From NCBI GenBank assembly GCA_963969495.1, contig OZ018318.1, positions 101,423,141-101,487,140 on the forward strand: a DNA stretch of 64,000 nt, written 5' to 3'. The notes under the pieces are model-generated. The model did no database searches. It had not been told where the DNA came from and saw only the letters and a list, made by a program, of their open reading frames with translations. Source of the stretch: Ceratothoa steindachneri. Its lineage: Eukaryota; Arthropoda; Malacostraca; Isopoda; Cymothoidae. A program made the translations under genes and the position numbers. Shown piece by piece: positions 1-10,370 of the stretch (positions are counted from its first letter, which is position 1; the number at the start of each line of letters is the position of its first letter).

Positions 1-560
1 TTAGAAAATACGAGACGGTATTAAAAAAAAGAGGCAAGTTATTCGGGACATCGGTATGACATTAAGGAAATCTTAACAGTATTGAGGAAAGAGATACGGT
101 TTCCGGAGACTGGTACTGTATTAAGGAATGCAAAATGGTATTAAAGAAAAAGGTACGGTATTCGAGAGACCGTTATGATATTAAGTAGAACGGAACAGTA
201 TTAAGCAAGAAGTTACGGGTTTTAGGAGATCGTTATGGTATTAAGGGATGATGTACGGTATTTGCGAGACGTACGGTATTAAGGAAAGAGTTACAACATT
301 CCGGAGACCGGTGCGGTACTAGTAAAAGCGAAAGGGTAATAATAAAAGAGGTTTAGTATTCCGGAGACCGGAATGATATTTACGAGACTGCTGCGAAATA
401 CGGTAATTTATCACAGTATTCAAAACGGCCCTCTTTTTGTGATATTGGAATGGGGTATTCCGTAGAGTAGTACGGTATTCAGGAAACTCGCGCACTTTTT
501 AAAAGAATCAGTACACTATTCAGGAGAAATGTACGATAATCAAGGGGACTGGTTTGGTAT
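1..560. repeat. degenerate AT-rich minisatellite
   Basis: Diverged copies of a phrase containing ACGGTATTAAGGAAAGAG alternate with ATTCCGGAGACCGG. Equivalent phrases recur at irregular spacing, roughly 25 to 60 bases, so no clean period remains. The array probably starts before the window. No coding signal. Confidence 0.7.
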
Positions 561-1709
561 TCATGACACCTCTCCCTTGCAGTAAGATTTATACCCCGCA
601 AACTCCATTGAAGATCTTCCGTTTTCTCAAATCAGGAGGATCATTCGTCGGGAATCGTGATCAATTAAACTTCCCCAAAACAGCCATTTACTAGTGTCTC
701 GTACACGCCAAACTCAATCTCCGCTCACCAAAATCCGTTCCTGCTCTTTTCTGCGATAAATTCGGAACCCGACGGCGCCACGGCAACAAGCGCAGTTGAA
801 TTATTCATGATGCTCCCGCAGGAATTGACCCTTTGCAAAAACTCTCTAGATTGACCGATGATAAATGCCTTATTTAATTGGAACGGAAGGTATAACATTG
901 AGTTTATGTACTGGTATTAAATTGTGGTTTGAAAAATTCATCACTCTATATTGCCATGGAGGAATCGATAGTCTTGAAGGATGGCTGAGATGGCCGGAAA
1001 ATATTGGGCAGTTTTCTGGAGTCCAAGCGCGATGGCATGAAGTTATCGGTTATAAATTGGGCGTAATTTGGGCTCGCAAAATTTTGAGGATTCTGCTGAA
1101 AGGTTGAAGTGCTTTTTATGTTAATTTGATCGCTTAAATATACGTACACATGTCAGTTCGTAAGGACGCAAGAATCGTGTAAGATTGGGAGATGGATTAG
1201 CTGCAAGGAAGGGTAATTGTGATTAAAAGAATTTTCTCCTTTATTTAATATTTTTTTGGAATCGTTTTTCTTTTTTCAGCGGATAATCCATATTCATCAT
1301 CATCCTGTTTCACCCCAAAGGTTTACACATATCGCACACAACTAACTGCTCGATTCTACCACGTTACTCGCGCCATTGAGCAAATTTCTTCGCCAACGAA
1401 GCCATCTTCCGGGTATCTTTATCTATAAAATTAATAATTTTATGTTTTTTTTCATTTGTCTTCTGTAGTTTCTTCTAGCAATGTGTTTATGCACATCACC
1501 ATTTCAGAACTTTTATTTACACCTCCCATGTTTATGTTCGAATCCAAATTCTTCTTTATTGTTCTTGCGGGTTATTAGTAACAGCACGATACCAAAGTTT
1601 CTGAGTTGTTCTCATTATCTGTATTTTGTGTTCAGTGTCCAAAATTCATTGCCACAAGTTAAAATTTTTAACATGCATCGATGAAATACTTTGCATTTTA
1701 TTATTATTT
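561..1709. other. unassigned AT-rich stretch
   Basis: I recognise no gene or element here. An 80-codon open frame at 865-1107 on the plus strand overlaps a 67-codon frame on the other strand. Neither shows a known motif, so both look like chance frames. Confidence 0.5.
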
Positions 1710-1935
1710 TTTAAAGTAATGAATAAGTAATAAAAGAGCCTTTTAAAGTGATGAATGAGTATTAAAAGAGCCTTTTAAAGTGATGAATGAGTATTAAAAG
1801 ATCCTTTTAAGGTAATAACTGAGGAGTAACAGAGACTTTTAATGTGATGAAAGAGTAGTAAAAGATCCTTTATACGTAATGACTTAGGAGAAACAAAGCC
1901 TTTTAATGCAACAAGGAGTAACAAGGTGAGGAAGT
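1710..1935. repeat. 32-bp minisatellite, left part
   Basis: Tandem diverged copies of a unit near 32 bases, of the form GTGATGAATGAGTAGTAACA followed by GAGCCTTTTAAA. The same array resumes at 3095, so the two blocks were one array before the LINE fragment between them was inserted. Confidence 0.85.
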
Positions 1936-1979
1936 ACCCTAGGAGACCTTACGGTCCATTCAAGGAGGGTACCTTTGGA

Positions 1980-3093
1980 CTAGCAATCGAGCGGGCACAT
2001 GGCTGCTCCATTGTTTTGCGTCCCTAAACAGCCACTTTTTAAGACCTTGTCTAGTCTTGACTTGAACTGGTCAACAGATTCACTGTTGACAACTTCCACT
2101 GGAAGTGCGTTCCACTTACCGCAGATACTGTAGGTGAAAAAATATCCACACAGATTGCGGTTGTAACGCTTCAGTTCAAGTTTGAAGCCGTGATTGCGCG
2201 TTCTGTTCTCACTCAGTGTGAAAATATCCCGGTAGTCAACATTGTCGAACCCTCGAAGTATTTTGAGGACTTCGATGAGCTGACCACGCTGTCTGAGGGT
2301 TTCCAGCGAGAACAGATCTAATTCCCTTAGTCTATCCTCGTAACTTTTATGTCGGATAGAGGGAATTAGCTTGGTTGCCCTGGCTTGTACGCGTTCCAAC
2401 CTTTCGATATCCTTTCGAAACGAAGGACTCCAAAATTGTACGGCATACTCCAGGTGCGGCCGAACGAGGGAGTTGTGCAGACAAAGTACTATCTTTCTTG
2501 TTACGGTATCCAAACTGGCGCTTTATGTAGCCTAACATCCTTTGGGCTTTCTTCTCTGCCTCGATGCACTGATTCGAGAACTTGAGGTCACTAATAATTG
2601 TTACACCCAAGTCCTTCTCAGTGTCACTCGATTCAAGAGCAGTGCCCTTAAGGATATACTGAGATTGGGGGTTTCTGTGGCCGATATGCATTACTTTGCA
2701 TTTTTTCACGTTAAAAGGCATTTGCCACGTGTCCGACCACTCCCCAATCTTCCCAAGATCTTCCTGCAGGCAGGCAGTATTTCCATCCTTTGCTACGCTC
2801 ATACCAAGCTTGGTATCGTCGGCAAATTTGGAAATCTTGGCAACCATGTCACCGTCCATGTCGTTGACGTAGATGATGAAAAGTAGTGGTCCCAGGACAG
2901 AACCTTGAGGCACCCTGCTAGTAACAGCCACCCACTCAGAAGCCTGTCCATTCACCACCACCCGTTGCCGTCTGCCACTTAGCCAGTTCTCGATCCAGCC
3001 GGCTAATTTTCCGTCTATGCCCAGCGCTCGCACTTTCCGGAGAAGGCGGTGGTGTGGTACCTTATCAAAAGCTTTCTGAGGGTCTAAGCTTTT
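1980..3093 (-). pseudogene. CR1-group LINE reverse transcriptase, 5' truncated, frameshifted
   Basis: C-terminal part of a non-LTR retrotransposon RT, read from high to low coordinates. It opens at 3093 with QKAFDKVPHHRLL, the fingers/palm region, so the N-terminal endonuclease and early RT are missing, as expected of a 5'-truncated LINE copy. Next come the template-grip motif (VPQGSVLGPLLF, with the usual preceding Gly changed to Arg) and the catalytic motif FADDTKL. A frameshift near 2450-2510 moves the reading into the 1980-2513 frame, which carries LVRPHLEYAVQFWSP and the C-terminal thumb ending near 1980. The family resembles the copy at 13237 (shared TWQMPFN, SKFADDTK, HIGYRN or HIGHRN). 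It lies inside the 32-bp minisatellite. CR1-group is inferred from motifs; another Jockey-superfamily clade is possible. Confidence 0.85.
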
Positions 3094-3094
3094 T

Positions 3095-4795
3095 AACGTG
3101 AAGACTTAGAAGTAATAGAGAGTGGTAAAATGATGAATAAGTAGTAACAGAGATTTTTAAAGTAATGAATGAGTAGTAACAGTGCCTTTTAAAATGCTCA
3201 ATGAGTATTAATAGAGCCTTTTAAAGTGCTGACTGAGTAGTAACAGATCCTTTTAAAATGACGAATGAGTGATAACAGACCGAACCTAATAAAGTGATAA
3301 ATGAGTAGTAACAGAGCCTTGTAAGGTGATGAATGGTTAGTAAAAGAGCCTTGTAAGGGAATGACTGAGTAGTAACAGAGCCTTTTCAAGTGATGCATGA
3401 GTATTAAAAGATCCTTTTAACGGGATAACTGAGGAGTAACAGAGACTTCTAATGTGATGAAAGAGTAGTAAAAGTTCCTTTAAACGTAATGTGATGAATG
3501 AGTAAAACAAAGTTTTTTAACCTGAAGACTGAAAAGTAATAGAGAGTTGGTAAAGTGATGAATGAGTAGTAACAGAGCCTTTTAAATTGATGAATGGGTA
3601 GTAACAGAGCCATTTGTGGTGATGACTGAGTAGTAAAATATCTTTTAAACGCAATGACTGAGTAGAAACAGAGCCTTTTAATGTGATGAATGAGTAAAAC
3701 AGAGCCTTTTAACGTGACGAATTAGTAGTAATACAGACTGCTAAAGTGATGATTGAGTAGTAACAGTGCTTTAAAGAGTGATGACTAAGTAGTAACAGAG
3801 CCTTTTAAATTGATAAATGAATACGAACAGAGCCTTCTAAAGTAATATATAAGTAGTAAGAGAGGCTTTTAATATTATGACTGAGTAGTAAAAGATCCTT
3901 TAAATGTAGTAACTGAGTAGAAACAGAGCTTCTACTAAGATGAATGGGTAAAAACAGAGCCTTTTATGTGATTAATGGGTAGTAACAGAGCCTTTTAAAA
4001 TGATAAATGAGTAGTAAAAGAGCCTTTTAAAATGATAAATGATTAGTAACAGAGCCTTTTAAAGTGACGAATGAGTAGTAACAGAGCTTTCTAAAGTAAT
4101 AAAAGAGTAGTAACAGGGCCTTTTAAAATTAGGCCTGGGTAGTTAAGATCCTTTAAACGTAATCACTGAGTAGAAACAGAGCCTTTAATGTGATGAATGA
4201 ATAGAGACAGAGCCTTTAATGTGATGAATGAATAGAAACAGAGCATTTTAAAGTGATGAATGAGTAGTAACAGAGCCTTTTAAAATGATGAGTGAGTAGT
4301 AAAAACATCTTTTAATCGTAATGATTGAGTGGAAACTAAGCCTTTTAATGTGATGAATGATTAGTAAAAGAGCCTTTTAAAGTGATGAATAACTAGTAAC
4401 AGAGCCTTTAAAAATAATGAATAAATAGTAACAAAGACTTATTAAGTGATGAATTTTAAAATATAAATGAGTAGTAACAGAGTCTTATAAAGTGATGGAT
4501 GAGCAGTAACAGAGAATTTTAAAGTGCTGAATGAGTCGTAACAGAGCCTTTTAAAATTATGACTAAGTAGTAAAAGATCCTTTAAACGTAATGACGGAGT
4601 AAAACCAGAGCCTTTAATGTGATAAATGAGTAGAAACAGAGCCTTTTAATGTGATGAATGGGTAGCAACAGAGCCTTTTAAACTGATGAATAAGTAGCAA
4701 CAGAGCCTTTTAAAGTTATGCATGAGTAGCATCAGAGCCTCTTAAAGTGATGAATGAGTAGTAACACAGCCTTTAACGTGTCCATTATAGTTTGA
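3095..4795. repeat. 32-bp minisatellite, right part
   Basis: About 1.7 kb, some 50 diverged copies, of the same unit as 1710-1935. Units vary by substitution and by 1-6 base indels. The right edge dissolves near 4795 into unrelated sequence. Confidence 0.85.
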
Positions 4796-4799
4796 CCAT

Positions 4800-4996
4800 T
4801 TTAAGCAGTCTCAACCTTCATTTCAATGTACCTTTTTATGTTTAAGAATTTTCCTTCCCTATAAGTATGTTCGTATATTTTTTAACACCTAAATAATGAT
4901 GTATACAAAGTGATGTCTTCGATTCCTTAAGATACAAATATCAGCCTTCAATAATGATCCCGGTGTGTATCGAAACGTGTCAGGCCAATAAATATT
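4800..4996 (+). mobile_element. probable PLE 3'-terminal remnant
   Basis: A non-coding AT-rich piece ending in ATCCCGGTGTGTATCGAAAC then GTGTCAGGCCAATAAA. Similar short-hairpin plus CGAAACGT signatures follow the coding parts of other Penelope-like elements here (22838-22885 and 27341-27380). By analogy this is the tail of a PLE whose coding part is missing. Confidence 0.35.
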
Positions 4997-5096
4997 TTGG
5001 GTTGCTCAGTGAACTAGTTTCCTGCACTCGTTCGTTACTACTTTTCTAATAAATTTTGCCTAACCTATCCACGGGTTAACTCACGACTAATAGCGG

Positions 5097-5215
5097 AACA
5101 TAAGACAAATCGAAAGACTCAAAAAGAAAATAAATAACGCCAAATTCGCAGTCGCCTTCAATAAAATATGTTACGAAGAAAATCTACTGCCCAACTATAT
5201 GTATATATATATAGC
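5097..5215 (+). pseudogene. possible PLE N-terminal domain fragment
   Basis: One frame reads IERLKKKINNAKFAVAFNKI and continues CYEENLLPNY. This has the look of the basic N-terminal segment that precedes the RT in Penelope-like elements (a basic stretch, then an Asn/Cys-containing helix ending in LLPNY). It is cut off by a short TA run and a stop at about 5220. The match is from memory of the family and short, so confidence is low. Confidence 0.3.
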
Positions 5216-5231
5216 GCGTGAGTAGAGCAAT

Positions 5232-5312
5232 AAATGCGGATTCCTAGTACTTCCGAACTTGTTCAGCTAATTCTCAACTGAACCAGTTCGAAAGTACTTG
5301 GAATCTGCATTT
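5232..5312. repeat. imperfect palindrome (hairpin)
   Basis: Arms of about 28 bases (starting AAATGCGGATTCCTAGTACT and returning as AGTACTTGGAATCTGCATTT) flank a 23-base loop that itself has GTTCAG/CTGAAC ends. It sits between the PLE N-terminal scrap and the (TA)n next to the PLE pair. Confidence 0.7.
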
Positions 5313-5335
5313 CATTTTCTTGTGGCATTATTCGC

Positions 5336-5338
<3 letters not shown>

Positions 5339-5389
<51 letters not shown>
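5339..5389. repeat. (TA)n microsatellite
   Basis: Pure TA run of about 51 bases directly abutting the left end of the inverted PLE copy. Confidence 0.98.
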
Positions 5390-5392
<3 letters not shown>

Positions 5393-6536
5393 GAACTAAA
5401 CCACATTCTCCGAAGACAATTTAATTCAGAACAGTTTCGGTGTATCTCACATCCTTTTTCAACTGACACTGGGCAGAAAAATGAGAAAAGCATAACACAA
5501 GATCCCCTCTTTTCCCCCCAATCCCCTACTTGTGTCTAATCGGGGGGGGAGGGGGTAGGCCTAAACATATTGAAGGGCTGACATTTTACTATTTTATTTA
5601 TTTGCGATCTTATTGCAGGATTAAAAGAAAATTGACCCTCAGATAGATTTAAATTAGGAACTGACGATATCAAGGTCGATTCTACGATTCTTCTCTTAAC
5701 ATAGTTAGCCAATTTAAATAACATTTTACTTCCATTGAAATCGATCGTATGATTCTTGTCTCTAACATGGCAAAAAATTCCACTACTTTCGCTGCCCACT
5801 CTAATATCTCTTTTGTGTTTGTACAATCTCTTGTCTAGATTTCTCCCCGTTTTCCCTATATAAACTTTATGGCAATCGTTGCATGGTACTGCATATACTC
5901 CTATGTTATGATGTTCTTTGGGTTTCCTGGCCATCATCAATTGGTTTAAAGAATTATTATATTTAAAGGCTAGATTAATACCCGCTTTTCCAAATATGTC
6001 CTTTAAACTATTTAATTTATTATTAAATGGCAATGTTATACATTTGTTGAAGTCGTTAGTGCGGGAAGGTTATTACCATAGAATGTTTTCCTAGCTGCAA
6101 AATGGGCATACGATATGAACCATTCGGGGTAATACAAATTAGAAAAAATGGTCCTGACAATGACAATTTCTTCATCTAAATAGGAAGGATGACATATTTT
6201 GTATGCTCTAAGGAAAAGGTTAGAAATTACAGATTTTTTAACAGTATTATCGTGAAACGAAAAATAATGTATTTAGGCATTCGAGTGGGTTGGTTTCCTA
6301 TACACGTCAAGTTTTAATTCATGGTGATCTTTATTAATGAGGACATCTAAAAAGGGTAATCTATTATCATATTCCCATTCATATTTAAATTTGATGGAGA
6401 CATGCAAATTATTCAAATTATTAAAAAAGGTATCAAAATCATGGCCATTAGGCCATACAGAAAATACATCGTCAATGTACCTTAACCATATAAAGTTAGG
6501 GGGAGAAATTGTGGGACGGAGTTCAGTCTCAAAATA
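5390..6536 (-). pseudogene. Penelope-like element, inverted copy (RT C-terminus and GIY-YIG)
   Basis: Minus-strand copy of the PLE present in sense at 6537-7720. Read leftward from 6536 it begins at MEYFETEL just after RT motif B. It then has the catalytic WLRYIDDVF, LPFLDVLI and YRKPTHSNAY, followed by the C-terminal GIY-YIG endonuclease domain (GVYAVPCNDC, then YIGKTGRNL). The protein ends near 5536 and a non-coding tail runs to 5390, where (TA)n begins. A one-base loss near 6072 relative to the sense copy shifts the frame between RT and endonuclease, so it cannot make the full protein. PLE retroelements encode an RT fused to this nuclease and insert by target-primed reverse transcription. 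The mirror arrangement with the next feature makes a palindrome of about 2.3 kb. Confidence 0.9.
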
Positions 6537-7720
6537 TTGGCATGTCTCTTCATGGAATATTTTGAGACTGAACTCCTTCCCACAATTTCTCCCCCTAACT
6601 TTATATGGTTAAGGTACATTGACGATGTATTTTCTGTATGGCCTAATGGCCATGATTTTGATACCTTTTTTAATAATTTGAATAATTTGCATGTCTCCAT
6701 CAAATTTAAATATGAATGGGAATATGATAATAGATTACCCTTTTTAGATGTCCTCATTAATAAAGATCACCATGAATTAAAACTTGACGTGTATAGGAAA
6801 CCAACCCACTCGAATGCCTATATACATTATTTTTCGTTTCACGATAATACTGTTAAAAAATCTGTAATTTCTAACATTTTCCTTAGAGCATACAAAATAT
6901 GTCATCCTTCCTATTTACATGAAGAAATTGTCATTATCAGGACCATTTTTTCTAATTTGTATTACCCCGATTGGTTCATATCGTCTGCCCATTTTGCAGC
7001 TAGGAAAACATTCTATGGTAATAAGCCTTCCCGCACTAACGACTTTAACAAATGTATAACATTGCCATTTAATAATAAATTGAATAGTTTAAAGGACATA
7101 TTTGGAAAAGCGGGTATTAATCTAGCCTTTAAATATAATAATAATTCCTTAAACCAATTGATGATGGCCAGGAAACCCAAAGAACATCATAACATAGGAG
7201 TATATGCAGTACCATGCAACGATTGCCATAAAGTTTATATAGGGGAAACGGGGAGAAATCGAGACAAGAGTTTGTACGAACACAAAAGAGATATTAGAGT
7301 GGGCAGCGAAAGTAGTGGAATTTTTTGCCATGTTAGAGACAAGAATCATACGATCGATTTCAATGGAAGTAAAATGTTATTTAAATCGGCCAACTATGTT
7401 AAGAGAAGAATCGTAGAATCGAGCTTGATATCGTCAGTTCCTAATTTAAATCTATCTGAGGGTCAATTTTCTTTTAATCCTGCAATAAGATCTCAAATAA
7501 ATAAAATAGTCAAATGTCAGCCCTTCAATATGTTTAGGCTTAACCCTTTTCCCAGGTTAGCCACAAGTAGGGGATTGGGGGAAAAAGAGGGGATCTTGTG
7601 TTATGCTTTTCTCATTTTTCTGCCCAGTGTCAGTTGAAAAAGGGTGTGAGATACACCGAAGCTGTTCTGAATTAAATTGTCTTCGGAGAATGTGGTTTAG
7701 TTCCTCATCTTTTCTTGCGA
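6537..7720 (+). pseudogene. Penelope-like element, sense copy, 5' truncated
   Basis: Open frame 6537-7637 (366 codons), starting inside RT motif B (ACLFMEYFETEL) and lacking all upstream RT. It contains the catalytic WLRYIDDVF at about residue 25-35, FLDVLI, the RT thumb, and the GIY-YIG nuclease (GVYAVPCNDC at about residue 220, YIGETGR next). The expected stop after FNMFR is lost and the frame runs into the tail. The non-coding tail ends at about 7738 in TGCATTAATTTTCATCA followed by (TA)n. It is nearly identical to the copy at 62348-63755, so the family was probably active recently. The head-to-head junction with the inverted copy shares a palindromic AATATT. Confidence 0.9.
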
Positions 7721-7739
7721 TATTGCATTAATTTTCATC

Positions 7740-7752
7740 ATATATATATATA

Positions 7753-7802
<50 letters not shown>
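7740..7802. repeat. (TA)n microsatellite
   Basis: TA run with one TTTA interruption, directly at the 3' end of the sense PLE copy. Confidence 0.98.
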
Positions 7803-7803
<1 letters not shown>

Positions 7804-8216
7804 TGATATTAAATGAATGTGAATATATTGATATAATAATAGGGATGGGGGGAGTGCATGCGCAATTTATAACCTTAAGTCTTAATCTTGAGTCAGAGAA
7901 TATAAGGTTACTTAGCCTCTTCCTCTCAACTCTTGGCATACTACCTGCTCGTGGTCCCCGTGCCTTTAACTGAAGGTACGTCTAACGACCGAGTACTGGG
8001 CGGTATAACCCGGCCAACCCCACTGCCTTGTGGGAGCCCTTGGAATGGCCAAGGCTTCGGGAGTAAACCTGGAGATCAAATCTGCACGGTGCTCGTGCAT
8101 TAGGCGATAGTCCAAGAAGAGACCTTTTTTTCGGCAGAGCACTGCAACTTAAACCTGCTCCAATCGTCCTGGATCATTTCCTTGCCACTGGACTCAGCAA
8201 GGGAAAGTGAAGATGG
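7803..8216. other. unassigned, possibly LINE-derived
   Basis: A more GC-balanced stretch after the (TA)n. No frame shows a domain. It may be the upstream part of the zinc-finger tail that follows. Confidence 0.35.
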
Positions 8217-8453
8217 TTGACTGAAGAATGCCCACTTACTTTCCACCCTAAACATCATCGTTCAAGTTATCTCTCCATGCATTGTTCATTCATCCACACA
8301 TTCTTGCAATACCCTATCCACAATGCTCTCATAGCTCGCCGTGCAAGACGACACCAACAAATACAAGGACCCCATATCTTCGATGTCTGTGGAAGAGGCT
8401 GTGCCAACCTTCGCGGACTCCGCAACCATCAACGATCTCACCAGAGACGATAA
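8217..8453 (+). pseudogene. possible non-LTR retrotransposon C-terminal zinc finger
   Basis: A 78-codon frame ends in CGRGCANLRGLRNHQRSHQ, a C2H2-like pattern (Cys-x3-Cys, then His-x4-His). Many invertebrate non-LTR retrotransposon polyproteins end in a single Cys/His finger of this kind followed by a short non-coding tail. No RT motif is visible upstream, so only the very end of the element would remain. A genuine small zinc-finger exon cannot be excluded. Confidence 0.35.
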
Positions 8454-8539
8454 TCATCAACCAAACATCATAAAAATTATCCATTTATGGAGTGACGTCG
8501 TCATCGGCAACGTTAGACAACATTAACAACTAACAATAC

Positions 8540-9140
8540 ATTGATATAATATTAAAATTATCAAAACAACAAAATCTTTAACTTTTCACCCATTTTTTTA
8601 ATATTCGGCCTAGATTACTTTTCTTTCATGATGACTTCTTAGGATTTTTTTTACCTGTGGAGATGGTAACAGTGCAAATTACAGGTGTTTACTCATCATA
8701 CCCTACCATTTCGGTGTTCAAGGAACACGTTTGAGTAACACTTGTAAGAAAATATCGAATTCAGAATCTTAAATGGTGTTATCTCGGCAAAAAAATGACA
8801 GGAGACAAATGGCAGCTTTGCACCTTCAACGACTTCAATTTAAGGTTTATCTCGATTGCAGAAATGAGAAAATGTAAGTGAATAATAACGTAATGTGTTT
8901 ATTGATGATATATAATTGCTATTATTAAAATGGCTATTGCTTAGCCGGTTTGTTCCTTCATAATTTTTTGTTGATTAGAAGCATGCTAGTTTCCGTTTGC
9001 CTCTTCTCGTCTTATCTCTCAATATTATCAATATAGCCATCGAACATCTACAATCTATCATCTACTATCATCTACCAGTGTAGCCGAAAAATGATCGAGA
9101 GCCTGTTGTGCTATTTGAGGCCAAACGAGCGTTGCCAGTA
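8540..9140. other. unassigned AT-rich stretch
   Basis: No recognisable coding or repeat structure beyond AT richness. Confidence 0.5.
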
Positions 9141-9144
9141 GTAT

Positions 9145-10370
9145 TAGTAATAATTAAGAAAAATGTTGCTACAAATTACGGCAAATGATCCTGCGAGTTA
9201 AGACAAATATTGCTACGATTAAGTCAAATATTACTATGAATTAGGGTAAATATTGCTATTGAATAAGGCAAATATTAGTAGGAATTAAGGAAAATGTTGC
9301 TACAAATTAAGGCAAATGATCCTGCGAGTTAAAACAAATATTGCTACGAAGCAAGGCAAATATTACTATGAATTAGGGTAAATATTATTTTAAATATGGC
9401 AAATATTAATAGGAATTAAAAATTGCTACGAATTGAGGCAAATGATTCTGCGAGTTAAGGCAAATATTGCTACGAAGTAAGACAAATATTACTATTTGTC
9501 ATAATTCTTAGTAATATTTACCTCAATTCGAGGGAATAGTTGACTTAATTCGTAGTAATATTTGCCTCGAATTGAAATAAATATTACTAAAAATTATGGC
9601 AAATAGTAATATTTGTCTTACTTCGTAGCAGTATTTGCCTTAACTCGCAGGATCATTTGCCTTATTTTGTAGCAACATTTTTATTGATATTAAATAAGGC
9701 AAATATTGGTAGGAATTAAGATTAATGTTGCTATAAATTAAGGCTAATGATCCTCCGAGTTAAGGCACAGATTGCTACGAATTAAGGCAAATATTATTAC
9801 GAATTAAGTTACATTATACTACCTATTACGGCAAATATTACCATAAATTAAGGCAACTATTGCTATGAATTAATGCAATTATTACTAATTAAGGTAAATA
9901 TGATTAAGAATTAACAAAATATTAATACAAATTAAGCCACATTTTGTTAGGAGTTACGCAACTATTGCTACGAACTAAGCCACGAATTACCACGAATTAA
10001 AGCAAATATTACTACGAATTAAGACAAATTTTGCTGCGAGTTAATGCAAATATTGATACTAGTTAATGCAAATATTGCTATGAATTAAAGCAACTATTGT
10101 TATGAATTAAGGTAACTATTTCGACGAATTGAGGCAAATATTACTACGAATTAAGGCAACTATTCCCTCGAATTGAGGTAAATATTACTAAGAATTAAGG
10201 CAACTATTACTACGAATAGAGGCAAATATTAGTACGAATTAAACCAATTATTGCCTCGAATTGAGATCAATATTACAAAGAATTAAGGCAACTATTACTA
10301 CGAATAGAGGCAAATATTACTATGAATTAAGGCTACTATTGGCACGAATTGAAGCATATACTCGATTTGT
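9145..10370. repeat. about 22-bp AT-rich tandem array with internal inversion
   Basis: Some 50 diverged copies of a unit like ACGAATTAAGGCAAATATTA (about 22 bases). A longer module of about 125 bases, containing GATCCTGCGAGTTAAG, is repeated at 9166, 9297 and partly 9420. From 9494 to 9690 several units run in the opposite orientation, making a long palindrome centred near 9548. Confidence 0.85.
9420..9690. repeat. imperfect palindrome inside the array
   Basis: Left arm text such as GAAGTAAGACAAATATTACT (about 9474) returns as AGTAATATTTGTCTTACTTC (about 9607), and inner segments around 9500-9600 are also mutually inverted. The block could fold into a hairpin of more than 100 bp. Confidence 0.75.

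Noticed and set aside
865..1107. 80-codon plus frame as a small gene
   Set aside because: No motif, an overlapping frame on the other strand of similar length, no supporting context.
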